A stretch of DNA of 15,291 nucleotides from an uncultured Schwartzia sp. (GTDB lineage: Bacteria; Bacillota; Negativicutes; Selenomonadales; Selenomonadaceae). The notes beneath the pieces are model-generated. The model was not told where the DNA came from. It did not search any database and was given only the letters and a program-made list of their open reading frames with translations. The stretch is taken from the NCBI GenBank assembly GCA_905372875.1, contig CAJPQU010000032.1, forward strand, positions 1-15,291. The letters are read 5' to 3'. The position numbers and the translations under genes are program-made. Of this stretch, positions 7,023-14,373 are shown piece by piece; the stretch's first letter is position 1; the number at the start of each line of letters is the position of its first letter.

Positions 7023-8540
7023 TCACCCGCGATGCTCCCGAATGGCGCTGACCATGCCGTCGATGGTGTATTCTTTGGCCACCGCCGTTGGTTTCAGCCC
7101 CAAGATCTCGCAAGTTTCGGCGGTGATAGGGCCGATGGCGATGATCTTTGCCTTTTTAAGGAGCGCCGCATCGCCTAACAGTTTGACTAAATTCTTCACC
7201 GTGGAGGAACTGGCAAAGGTCACGAAATCGATCTCTCCCGCTGCCAGCATCTCTCGCACGGCGGCGGGATCGTCCTGTTCCGTTACTGTTTCGTAGACGG
7301 GAACGACATCCACGGCAGCGCCGTATTGTCGCAGGCTGTCGGGCAAAATCTCCCGGGCTTCCAAAGCGCGAGGGATAAGTACCCGCGCTCCGGGTGCCAA
7401 TTCTCCCTTCAAAGCGGAAAGAATGCCCTCGGCGCGAAATTCGCCGGGCATAAGGTCGGCATGAAGCCCGTAAACTTTCAGCCGCTTCGACGTGGATTTA
7501 CCAATGGCAGCGAGGCGGGCTTTGGCCAGCGACCGTACATCCTTACCGGCGGCGAAAAGCCGCGCAAAAAAGGCATCCACGCCGTTGGTACTGGTAAAGA
7601 TCAGCCAGTCGTAGTCAGCGATCCTCTGAATCGCCGCGTCCACAGCCTCATACGCATCCGGCGGCGGCGCGATTTTAATGGCGGGCAGCTCGATGCACCG
7701 CGCCCCCAAGGCGTCCAATTTCTTCGTCAGCTGGGACGCCTGCGCCCGGGCGCGGGTGACCAGCACCGTCGTCCCAAAGAGAGGTCGGGTAGCCGGGGCG
7801 TCGAACCAACCGATCTTCTCCCGCAGGTTCACCACATCGCCCACCACGAAGATGGCGGGAGGCTTTAATCCAGCGGCCTTAACTGCCGATGCCGCCTTGC
7901 CGAGAGTCGTCACCAGCGTCTCCTGCTCCGGCTTTGTTCCCCAGCGGATCACGGCCGCCGGGGTATCGGCGGCGCGGCCGTGAGCGATGAGCTGGCCGGT
8001 GATGTGAGGCAGATTTTCCACCCCCATCAAAAACACCAGGGTGTCCACTGCTGTGGCCAGCTTGTCCCAGCGAACGGCAGAGGCTGCCTTCGCCGGGTCC
8101 TCATGCCCGGTGACGACGGCAAAGGAAACGGCCATGTGACGCTGGGTCACAGGGATCCCCGCGTAAGCGGGCACCGAGATGGCCGACGTGACCCCAGGCA
8201 CGATTTCAAAGGGAATCTGATGTTCCGCGAGGAGAAGCGCTTCCTCCCCACCCCGGCCGAAAACAAAAGGATCCCCGCCTTTGAGGCGTACCACACATTT
8301 ATTTTCTTTCGCCTTCTCTACCAAAAGGCGGCTGATGTCTTCCTGCTTCATGGTATGGTTGGCGGATACCTTTCCCACATAAATCAACTCCGCCTCCGCC
8401 GGTGCCCAGCGCAGGATGCGGTCGTCCGCCAGATGATCGTAGACGACGACCTGCGCCTTCTTCAAACAGTCCACCGCTTTGAGGGTGATGAGCCGACTGT
8501 CCCCCGGCCCCGCCCCCACTAAGTACACGATGCCTGACAT
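7023..8540 (-). CDS. cobA-hemD: uroporphyrinogen-III C-methyltransferase / uroporphyrinogen-III synthase fusion
   Basis: A bifunctional protein of 505 residues. The N-terminal half (about 1-245) is SAM-dependent uroporphyrinogen III methyltransferase (CobA/SUMT), which makes precorrin-2. It has YLVGAGPGD (6-14), VRLKGGDPFVFGRGGEE (84-100) and PGVTSAISVPAYAGIPVT (115-132). The C-terminal half (about 254-505) is HemD, which closes hydroxymethylbilane to uroporphyrinogen III. It has the weakly conserved VLVTRARAQ opening and an IFTSTNGVDAF segment. The fusion links production and use of uroporphyrinogen III, steering flux to precorrin-2. The ATG at 8540 is preceded by GGGGAGG at good spacing; an in-frame upstream ATG at 8642 would overlap the end of hemC and add non-family sequence. 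It lies 46 bases after hemC. Confidence 0.96.
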   Translation of the reverse strand: MSGIVYLVGAGPGDSRLITLKAVDCLKKAQVVVYDHLADDRILRWAPAEAELIYVGKVSANHTMKQEDISRLLVEKAKENKCVVRLKGGDPFVFGRGGEEALLLAEHQIPFEIVPGVTSAISVPAYAGIPVTQRHMAVSFAVVTGHEDPAKAASAVRWDKLATAVDTLVFLMGVENLPHITGQLIAHGRAADTPAAVIRWGTKPEQETLVTTLGKAASAVKAAGLKPPAIFVVGDVVNLREKIGWFDAPATRPLFGTTVLVTRARAQASQLTKKLDALGARCIELPAIKIAPPPDAYEAVDAAIQRIADYDWLIFTSTNGVDAFFARLFAAGKDVRSLAKARLAAIGKSTSKRLKVYGLHADLMPGEFRAEGILSALKGELAPGARVLIPRALEAREILPDSLRQYGAAVDVVPVYETVTEQDDPAAVREMLAAGEIDFVTFASSSTVKNLVKLLGDAALLKKAKIIAIGPITAETCEILGLKPTAVAKEYTIDGMVSAIREHRG

Positions 8541-8586
8541 ATTGTCCTCCCCTTCTGTAAACAGGCCCCTTTCCTCCAACCGGACT

Positions 8587-9525
8587 TCAGCACCGGTCAA
8601 GCAAAAGGCCGATCTCATGCAATATTTTGATACCGCCCGCATCCAACAGGCGATCCGCCAAGGCCTTCCCTAAGTTTTCCGCTTCTCGACGCGATCCCCG
8701 CAGAATATCGCGAAAGCTCTCGCGCCCATCCAAGGAGGCAATGACCGCTTCCACCGTCATGTCCTCGCCCTCGGCCACAGCATAAACCCCCACCGGCACT
8801 TGACAGCCGCCCTCCACCGTTTTCAGGAAAGACCTCTCCGCCAACCCGCAGTCCGCCATGGCGTCGTCCCGCAAAAAATCCACCAGTCGCCGGGTTTCGG
8901 TGTCCTCCGCCCGCGCCTCGATGGCCAACGCCCCCTGTCCTACCGCCGGAAGGCACAAGGTACGCGGCAGGACTTCCGTGATCCGCTCCCCAAACCCCAG
9001 CCGTTTGAGTCCGGCCACCGCCAAAATAATGGCGTCATACTCTCCCGCGTCCAATTTTTTCAATCGTGTGTTGACGTTGCCCCGCAGATCGAGGAGGGTC
9101 AGATCGGGACGCGCCGCCAAAATCTGCGCCCGGCGGCGCAGGCTGGAGGTTCCCAACCGCGCCCCCTTGGGCAGCGCGGCGAGTGTCCGATAGCGGGGGC
9201 TGACCACCGCGTCTCCGGGATCGTAGCGCTCTGTGATCGCCGTGATGACCAGCCCCTCCGGCACCTCCGTAGGCATGTCCTTCAGACTGTGCACGGCGAT
9301 GTCGATCTCCCCCGCCAGCATGGCCATTTCCAATTCTTTCGTGAAGAGCCCTTTCCCGCCGATCTTCGCCAGCGGTGCATCGAGGATCCGATCCCCCTTC
9401 GTAGTCATCCGCTTTTCTTCGACGACGAGGCCGGGGTGCGCTTCCCGCAGCCGCCCGGCGACGTAATCCGCCTGCCAAAGGGCCAGCTTACTGCTGCGCG
9501 TACCGATGATGAGCGTCTTCCCCAT
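8587..9525 (-). CDS. hemC: hydroxymethylbilane synthase (porphobilinogen deaminase)
   Basis: HemC polymerises four porphobilinogens into hydroxymethylbilane. The 312-residue length is standard. The protein opens with IIGTRSSKLALWQAD (6-20). It carries the catalytic Asp of SLKDMP (Asp83), the substrate-binding TSSLRRRAQ (126-134), and Cys241 in EGGCQVPVG, which holds the dipyrromethane cofactor. The start codon lies 38 bases inside the 3' end of hemA and has only a weak Shine-Dalgarno sequence, which suggests translational coupling to hemA. It is followed after 46 bases by cobA-hemD, whose HemD half uses the HemC product before it cyclises spontaneously. Confidence 0.97.
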   Translation of the reverse strand: MGKTLIIGTRSSKLALWQADYVAGRLREAHPGLVVEEKRMTTKGDRILDAPLAKIGGKGLFTKELEMAMLAGEIDIAVHSLKDMPTEVPEGLVITAITERYDPGDAVVSPRYRTLAALPKGARLGTSSLRRRAQILAARPDLTLLDLRGNVNTRLKKLDAGEYDAIILAVAGLKRLGFGERITEVLPRTLCLPAVGQGALAIEARAEDTETRRLVDFLRDDAMADCGLAERSFLKTVEGGCQVPVGVYAVAEGEDMTVEAVIASLDGRESFRDILRGSRREAENLGKALADRLLDAGGIKILHEIGLLLDRC

Positions 9526-10807
9526 CCGCCGTTTCCGCCTCCCCGATAAAATCCAGTTTGAACAGGCTGTTCATCGCGTCGATGTAGAACTGTTCCCGCT
9601 CCGTCCCCGCCGCCGCATTGATCTCCATCATGGGAAAGCGCAAGAGTTTGCGGACGATCATCCGGGACATGTGCTCCATGACTTTCTCCCCCGCCGCATC
9701 CAACTGAGGCAGCTTTCCCAGCGCCCGCCGCAATTCCCGCCGCCGGATCTTATCGGCGCGGTTGGAGAGCCGCGCCATGAGGGGCTGAAAGGAGAGGTAC
9801 TGAAATTTCTCCCGCAGCGAGGCCACTTCCTCCTCAATGATCGCTTCCGCCTGATGAGCTTCCTTCTGGCGCTCCTGCTTGTGCTCGTCCACAACCTCTT
9901 CCAAATCGTCGATGTTATAAACAGTAACCCCCTGAATGTCCGACACCTCGGGATCCACGTCTCGGGGCACAGCGATATCAATAAAGACCAGCGGCCGTCC
10001 GCCCCGGGCCCGCATGGCCCGCTGGGTATCCCACGAATGAATGACATAGTGGGGCGCGCCCGTGGATGTCACCACAATATCCGCATCTGGCACGGCTTCC
10101 AGTCCCGCGTCGAAATCCACCGCCTCACCGCCGAACCGAGCCGCCATCTCTTCCGCATTCTCCCGGTGGCGGTTGGCCACATAAATTTTCTTCACGCCAC
10201 GTCCCTGTAAATTTTCCGCCGTCAATTCGGCCATTTTCCCCGCACCGAAAATGAGGGCGCTGGAATTTTCCAGCGTCCCTAAGATGTCTCGTGCCAGCTC
10301 CACCGCCGCGTAACTGACAGAAACGGCGTTGAAGGCGATGCGCGTCTCCGTCCGCACGCGCTTACCGGTGGTGATAGCACGATGAAAGAGGGTGTTGAGG
10401 ACGGTACTGGTGGTTCCGGCATCGTGGGCTATCGCATAAGCGTCCTTCACCTGACTCAAGATCTGCCCTTCCCCGATGACCAATGAATCAAGGCTGGACG
10501 CCACCCGGAAGAGATGGCGCATACAGGCTTCGTCCACAAATGTATACAGATAATCGTCAATATTTTCCCGATGACCGGTCATATCCGCCCAGAATTGCCG
10601 GATCGCGTCCATCCCGGCCGTCTCGTCCGCCGCCATGGCATATATCTCACTGCGGTTGCAAGTGGAAACGATCACGGCCTCGTGCAGCGGATCATATTCC
10701 CCCAAATGCTGGAGGCCCCGGCGCACCTTCTCTTTCGAAAGGGCGAAACGCTCCCGGAGCGCCACGGGGGCTGTCTTATGATTGAGGCCTAAAACGAGCA
10801 ATCGCAT
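9488..10807 (-). CDS. hemA: glutamyl-tRNA reductase
   Basis: HemA reduces glutamyl-tRNA(Glu) to glutamate-1-semialdehyde with NADPH, the committed step of the C5 pathway and normally its control point. The 439-residue protein has the catalytic Cys50 in VSTCNR and the N-terminal GLNHKTAPV (7-15). IGEGQILSQVKDAY follows near 111-124, then a Rossmann NADPH domain with IFGAGKMAEL (about 186-195) and the helical C-terminal dimerisation domain. Its start overlaps the 3' end of the precorrin-2 dehydrogenase gene by 32 bases, and its own end overlaps hemC by 38 bases, so it sits inside a chain of coupled genes. No good Shine-Dalgarno site lies at normal spacing (GGAGG is about 12 bases away), which fits coupling. 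The N terminus shows no CxxC-type haem-regulatory motif. Confidence 0.97.
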   Translation of the reverse strand: MRLLVLGLNHKTAPVALRERFALSKEKVRRGLQHLGEYDPLHEAVIVSTCNRSEIYAMAADETAGMDAIRQFWADMTGHRENIDDYLYTFVDEACMRHLFRVASSLDSLVIGEGQILSQVKDAYAIAHDAGTTSTVLNTLFHRAITTGKRVRTETRIAFNAVSVSYAAVELARDILGTLENSSALIFGAGKMAELTAENLQGRGVKKIYVANRHRENAEEMAARFGGEAVDFDAGLEAVPDADIVVTSTGAPHYVIHSWDTQRAMRARGGRPLVFIDIAVPRDVDPEVSDIQGVTVYNIDDLEEVVDEHKQERQKEAHQAEAIIEEEVASLREKFQYLSFQPLMARLSNRADKIRRRELRRALGKLPQLDAAGEKVMEHMSRMIVRKLLRFPMMEINAAAGTEREQFYIDAMNSLFKLDFIGEAETADGEDAHHRYAQQ

Positions 10808-11432
10808 CTTTCACCCGAGCCTCCGCTTCGTCATACTTTCGCTGCCGCACCAGCGCCATGACCTCGTCGTCCAGCGCCGAACGCCAAAAGATCTCCCGCA
10901 CCTCGCTGCCGGAAAATTTCTTCTGGGCTTCCTGCCGCAAAGGGGCCAGCCGATCAAGCCACGTTCCGTAAACTTCGACAAAGTTATCCGCCAATTCCCG
11001 GCAGAGGACACGGGAAAGTTCGGGGCTGGCACCGGCGGTGGACACCGTCAAGAGAAGCTGGCCATGTCCCGCCTGGGCTGGTACCGTAAAATCGCTCAGT
11101 TCCGTCGGAGGCGCAGCCATATTCACCAGCGCCCCCGTGGCTTTCGACGACCACGCGGCGGCCCGATTCACCGCCTCGTCGTCGGTGGCACAGACCACAA
11201 GAAACATCCCCACGATATGAGACGCCGTGAAAGGCTCGGTGATCCAGCGAATCACACCTTCCCGCGACAGGTCCACAATTTCCGGCAGCGCCTGCGGCGC
11301 GATGACCGTCACGATGGCCCCCGCCGCCACGAGAGCCTTGGCTCGGCGCAGCGCAATATGGCCGCCGCCCACGATGGCGCAGCGGCGGCCGCCTAATTTC
11401 ATATTAACCGGATAAAACTGCTCCTTCATCAT
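10776..11432 (-). CDS. precorrin-2 dehydrogenase-like protein (SirC / CysG N-terminal / Met8 family)
   Basis: A 218-residue protein of the NAD-dependent precorrin-2 dehydrogenase family, which oxidises precorrin-2 to sirohydrochlorin (factor II); some members also act as ferrochelatases. Visible features are the Rossmann motif VGGGHIALRRAKAL (21-34), the VVCATDDEAVN segment (79-89) and STAGASPELSR (131-141), which matches the family's STGGxSPxLAR. At the position where relatives carry a conserved Asp after the NV(A/V) strand, this protein reads NMAAPP, with Ala107 in place of Asp. The start overlaps the cbiL stop in an ATGA, with GAAGGA about 7 bases upstream, so the two are coupled. The 3' end overlaps hemA by 32 bases. 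In the operon it would turn the CobA product into factor II for cobalt or iron insertion, unless the Asp change alters its role. Confidence 0.87.
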   Translation of the reverse strand: MMKEQFYPVNMKLGGRRCAIVGGGHIALRRAKALVAAGAIVTVIAPQALPEIVDLSREGVIRWITEPFTASHIVGMFLVVCATDDEAVNRAAAWSSKATGALVNMAAPPTELSDFTVPAQAGHGQLLLTVSTAGASPELSRVLCRELADNFVEVYGTWLDRLAPLRQEAQKKFSGSEVREIFWRSALDDEVMALVRQRKYDEAEARVKDAIARFRPQS

Positions 11433-12133
11433 GCTCTCGTCCTTCGTGCCAGAATTGTTGACAGATAATTTACCGGGCGGTCTTTGCGCGCCATGATGTC
11501 ATCGATGCGCTCTTCATCCGGCAGGCCGCAGCGGCTCACCATGACGGCATTTCCCGCCATCCCTTCTTCTTCCAAAAGATCAGCCATCTCCGGGAAATTC
11601 TTGTAGACCTTCATCAGCACCACATTGTCCGAAACCTGCGCGACCCGGCGGATCTTTTCCATATCAGCGGTTGCCGGAATGACGCTCAGGACATCGTCCC
11701 CCTCCACGATGGGCCAGCCCAAATGGCTCCCCATGGCAATAAACGCCGGAATCCCGGGAATCGTTTCGATAGGAACCCCTTCTTTTTCCAGGAGGCGAAA
11801 CACGTAAATATAGGTGCTGAAAAACATGGCGTCCCCCAAAGTCAGAAAGCCCACGTTCTTCCCCTCGTGCAGGAAGCCTAAAATTTCCTTTTTATTCGCT
11901 TCCCAGGCCGTTGTGTCCTTTTCAAAGGCTTTGACCATGGGAAACACCTGATAGACGATGCGCACGTCCTCTTTGAGGTAGGGACGGGCGATGTCCAGCG
12001 CCACACTGCCGTTTTTTTTCTCCGTCTTTGGCGCGATGAGGATATCCACCTCGCGGATCGCTTTCACCGCTTTCATCGTCAAAAGCTCGGGATCGCCGGG
12101 GCCGACCCCGATCCCGTAGAATGTGCCTATCAT
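11429..12133 (-). CDS. cbiL: (cobalt-)precorrin-2 C(20)-methyltransferase
   Basis: A SAM-dependent tetrapyrrole methylase of 234 residues that methylates C-20 of (cobalt-)precorrin-2 in cobalamin synthesis. Family motifs are GIGVGPGDPELLTMKAV (7-23), the LTLGDAMFFSTYIY segment (97-110) and ETIPGIPAF (123-131). The combination of LTLGD with FSTY distinguishes CobI/CbiL from the neighbouring SUMT, which has RLKGGDPF. I chose CbiL (anaerobic, cobalt-containing substrate) over CobI (aerobic) because a precorrin-2 dehydrogenase follows directly and the flavodiiron protein suggests an anaerobe; sequence alone does not settle this. It is the first gene of the tetrapyrrole operon, about 56 bases downstream of the predicted transcription start. 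GAGGGGGA lies at normal spacing before its ATG, and its stop overlaps the next start as ATGA. Confidence 0.92.
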   Translation of the reverse strand: MIGTFYGIGVGPGDPELLTMKAVKAIREVDILIAPKTEKKNGSVALDIARPYLKEDVRIVYQVFPMVKAFEKDTTAWEANKKEILGFLHEGKNVGFLTLGDAMFFSTYIYVFRLLEKEGVPIETIPGIPAFIAMGSHLGWPIVEGDDVLSVIPATADMEKIRRVAQVSDNVVLMKVYKNFPEMADLLEEEGMAGNAVMVSRCGLPDEERIDDIMARKDRPVNYLSTILARRTRA

Positions 12134-12195
12134 GTATATCCCCCTCGTCCATTATCGCCGCACGGTCAGGAAAAATGAATTTTTTCACTACAATG

Positions 12196-12224
12196 ATAGT
12201 ACATCAACGACCCCGGAGTGTCAA
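12196..12224 (-). promoter_or_regulatory. promoter of the tetrapyrrole operon
   Basis: On the minus strand a perfect TTGACA (12219-12224) is separated by exactly 17 bases from TACTAT (12196-12201). The expected start point is near 12189, leaving a short AT-rich leader of about 55 bases. That is far too short for a cobalamin riboswitch, and I see no cobalamin-box sequence there. Confidence 0.85.
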
Positions 12225-12247
12225 GGAAAGCCTGACGCGCCGGGGTC
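12209..12247. repeat. nested dyad overlapping the operon -35 box
   Basis: GACCCCGG (12209-12216) pairs with CCGGGGTC (12240-12247). Inside it, GTCAAGG (12220-12226) can pair with CCTGAC (12231-12236) with one wobble. The dyad spans the -35 box and starts 21 bases beyond the response-regulator stop. It has no U-tract on either side. It could be an operator, or a factor-dependent or weak terminator of the upstream gene. Confidence 0.6.
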
Positions 12248-12267
12248 ACGAGGAAGCGCCGGGCAGC

Positions 12268-12939
12268 TTATTCCAGCGTCATGATCTTATGTTTTAAGAC
12301 ATAAATGAGAGCTTGGGTGCGGTCATTGACGTTAAGTTTACGGAAGATGTTCGTCAGATGGTTTTTCACGGTCTTTTCGCTGACAAAAAGGGCCTGGGCA
12401 ATGTCTTGGTTGGAAAATCCTTTGGCAATACAGGAGAGGACGTCCAGCTCGCGAGGCGTAAGACGCTCCGCCCGCCCCTCGCGCCACATTTCCCGCGCTT
12501 TAGCGTTCACATCCTCGCCTTCGATCAGGCCGCCGAAGATGCGCTCGGCCAATTTGGGGTAAACAAAGGCATCGCCCCCCGCCACCACATGGATGGCCTT
12601 GATCAGCATGGAAGGTTCCACATCCTTTAGGAGGTAGCCCAAAGCGCCGTTTCGGAGCATTTCCAATACGTACTTGTCGCTGTCGTGAATGGTGAGAGCG
12701 ATGATACGGGTACGCGCGCGCGCCGCCTGCAGCTGGCGGGTAACTTCCAGCCCGGAAAGATTCGGCATGTTGAGATCCAGGAGAATGATATCCGGCTGCA
12801 ATACCAGGGTCCGAGCCAGAGCTTCCTGTCCATCCCCGGCCTCTCCGATGACCTCCAAATCCTCCTCGAAATTGAGCACTCGCTTGATCCCCTGCCGGAG
12901 CAGGGCGTGATCATCCGCAATCAGAATCTTAATCGACAT
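12268..12939 (-). CDS. NarL/FixJ-family response regulator (LuxR-type HTH)
   Basis: A 223-residue two-component response regulator. The receiver domain (1-120) has the acidic pair Asp9/Asp10, phospho-acceptor Asp55 in LLDLNMP, switch Thr83 and Lys105. The C-terminal LuxR-type helix-turn-helix (about 158-220) begins LTPRELDVLSCIAKG and contains the recognition segment VSEKTVKNHLTNIF. It resembles DegU/LiaR/NarL-type transcription factors. No histidine kinase is encoded in the window, so it is an orphan here. It starts 69 bases after the secretin stop, with AAAGGA and AGGG sequences upstream of the ATG. No clear terminator or promoter is visible in that gap, so it may share the secretin transcript. 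Its targets are unknown. Confidence 0.92.
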   Translation of the reverse strand: MSIKILIADDHALLRQGIKRVLNFEEDLEVIGEAGDGQEALARTLVLQPDIILLDLNMPNLSGLEVTRQLQAARARTRIIALTIHDSDKYVLEMLRNGALGYLLKDVEPSMLIKAIHVVAGGDAFVYPKLAERIFGGLIEGEDVNAKAREMWREGRAERLTPRELDVLSCIAKGFSNQDIAQALFVSEKTVKNHLTNIFRKLNVNDRTQALIYVLKHKIMTLE

Positions 12940-13008
12940 ACGCTATCCCTATCCTTTCCAAATCAGACATTTCCTTTGTCCCATTGAATATTCCCCGTCG
13001 TTTGGCAA

Positions 13009-14370
13009 TTACGTTCCCGATGCCTCCTTTCCTCCCGTCTCGTCTAAGACGTGCGCCGTCAAAAAAATCATGATCTCCGAATCGGACTTACTGGTGCGGA
13101 CGCTGCGAAAAAACACGCCCAAAATGGGTAAATCGCCTAAAAAAGGAACCTTCGACAAGCTCTTCGTCTCTTCGCTGCCGATGAGGCCGCCGATGACCAT
13201 GGTCTCCCCGTCCCGAAGACGCACAGTGGTATCCGCGGAGCGCTTCTGAAAACGATACGCTTTCAGAGATTCTACATAAAGGGGCGAGCTGACCTCGGTG
13301 TGTACGGTGGCAGTCACGCCGCCTTCCGGGTTCACCCGGGGCGTGCAGCGGAGAATAATCCCCGCTTCCCGATAGGTAACAGAGGTGGTCGTGGTGGCGT
13401 TAGTAGTGGATATCGTAGGCACTGGCACTTCCCCACCAATGTTGATGACAGCCTCCCGCCCCTGCAAGGTAGTAATGTTGGGTCTGGCTAAGATCTGCGC
13501 TTTTCCGTCGGTGATGAGGGCGTTGAGGGTTGCTCCGAAGTAAAGCTCAAAAGGATGCCCCGCGGGCCCGCGCCCAAACTGAAAGATGCCCGGAACCTCT
13601 TCCCCCGGCCGCCAGATCCGCTCCGTGGTCACCTTCGGCCAATCCTCCGTCACCGTAGTATATGAGCCGTCAGGATTTTGGACGGTACGCCGGCGGGTTT
13701 CATAGTCCGTGCGATGATTCGGGTACTGCGGCAACTTCGACCATTCCCACTCGATGCCCAATTTTTTCGCCGCGTCCTTCTGGATCGCGATGACCTTCGC
13801 TTCCAAGGCCACTTGACGAATAGGTTGATCCAGAGCGGCGATGATGCTCCGGGCTGCTTCGGCTTCCGCCGCCGTTCCCATGAGGAGCAGCGTCCCTGTC
13901 CCCGGGTCGATGAGTACCCGCTCCCCGGCCCCAGTCTCTTGGCGCGGGCTTTTCTTTTCCTTCCCCGCCGCTACGCCTTCGCCCCGCTCGTCTTCCTGAT
14001 AAACGGCCAAGGCCACTGCGTCCCGCACCGTCGTCAAATCTGCATAATGAACAGGGAACGTGTAGGGGTGATAAAGCCTTTGGCCCATCGCCGTCAGGAG
14101 AAAAACGCCGTCGCGTTCCTCAAGGAACAGACCTTTGGCGGCGGCGATCCGGGCCACGATATCCTCCGGCTCAGCCTCGTCCACGTCGATGCTCATCCTG
14201 CCCTTGACGGAATCGTCCAGCACCAACCCGAAATGGCCGAGGCTGGCCATGGCCGAAAGGACGGCCCGGACATCTCCATCCGTCACGTGAAGACTGACGG
14301 GGTCGGCGACAGCCAAAGGCGGGAAAAGGAGCAGCATCGCCACCCCCATCCACAGGATCCGTCGTTTCAA
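13009..14370 (-). CDS. outer-membrane secretin, PilQ/GspD family (type IV pilus or type II secretion/competence)
   Basis: Forms the gated outer-membrane ring through which pili, DNA or proteins pass. The 453-residue precursor starts with a signal peptide (KRR followed by a hydrophobic core, predicted cleavage after Ala22). An STN/N0-type domain follows (about 25-93), then an N1-like domain (about 103-185), then the secretin beta-barrel domain. It ends with the family signature KVPFLGDLPILGVFFRS (407-423). A Thr-rich stretch (321-332) lies in the gate region. It is short for PilQ, with only one ring-building repeat and a charged linker (about 125-150). A polar insertion lies at about 213-262. 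The start is TTG with a strong Shine-Dalgarno site; using the next ATG (residue 8) would remove the basic start of the signal peptide. The system it serves cannot be named from this window. Confidence 0.9.
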   Translation of the reverse strand: MKRRILWMGVAMLLLFPPLAVADPVSLHVTDGDVRAVLSAMASLGHFGLVLDDSVKGRMSIDVDEAEPEDIVARIAAAKGLFLEERDGVFLLTAMGQRLYHPYTFPVHYADLTTVRDAVALAVYQEDERGEGVAAGKEKKSPRQETGAGERVLIDPGTGTLLLMGTAAEAEAARSIIAALDQPIRQVALEAKVIAIQKDAAKKLGIEWEWSKLPQYPNHRTDYETRRRTVQNPDGSYTTVTEDWPKVTTERIWRPGEEVPGIFQFGRGPAGHPFELYFGATLNALITDGKAQILARPNITTLQGREAVINIGGEVPVPTISTTNATTTTSVTYREAGIILRCTPRVNPEGGVTATVHTEVSSPLYVESLKAYRFQKRSADTTVRLRDGETMVIGGLIGSEETKSLSKVPFLGDLPILGVFFRSVRTSKSDSEIMIFLTAHVLDETGGKEASGT

Positions 14371-14373
14371 ACC

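Noticed and set aside
8541..8642. Extension of cobA-hemD to the ATG at 8642
   Set aside because: It overlaps the end of hemC; the family's N-terminal motif starts right after ATG 8540, which has a good Shine-Dalgarno site.
12134..12195. Cobalamin riboswitch before cbiL
   Set aside because: The predicted leader is about 55 bases, much shorter than this riboswitch class, and no cobalamin-box sequence is visible.
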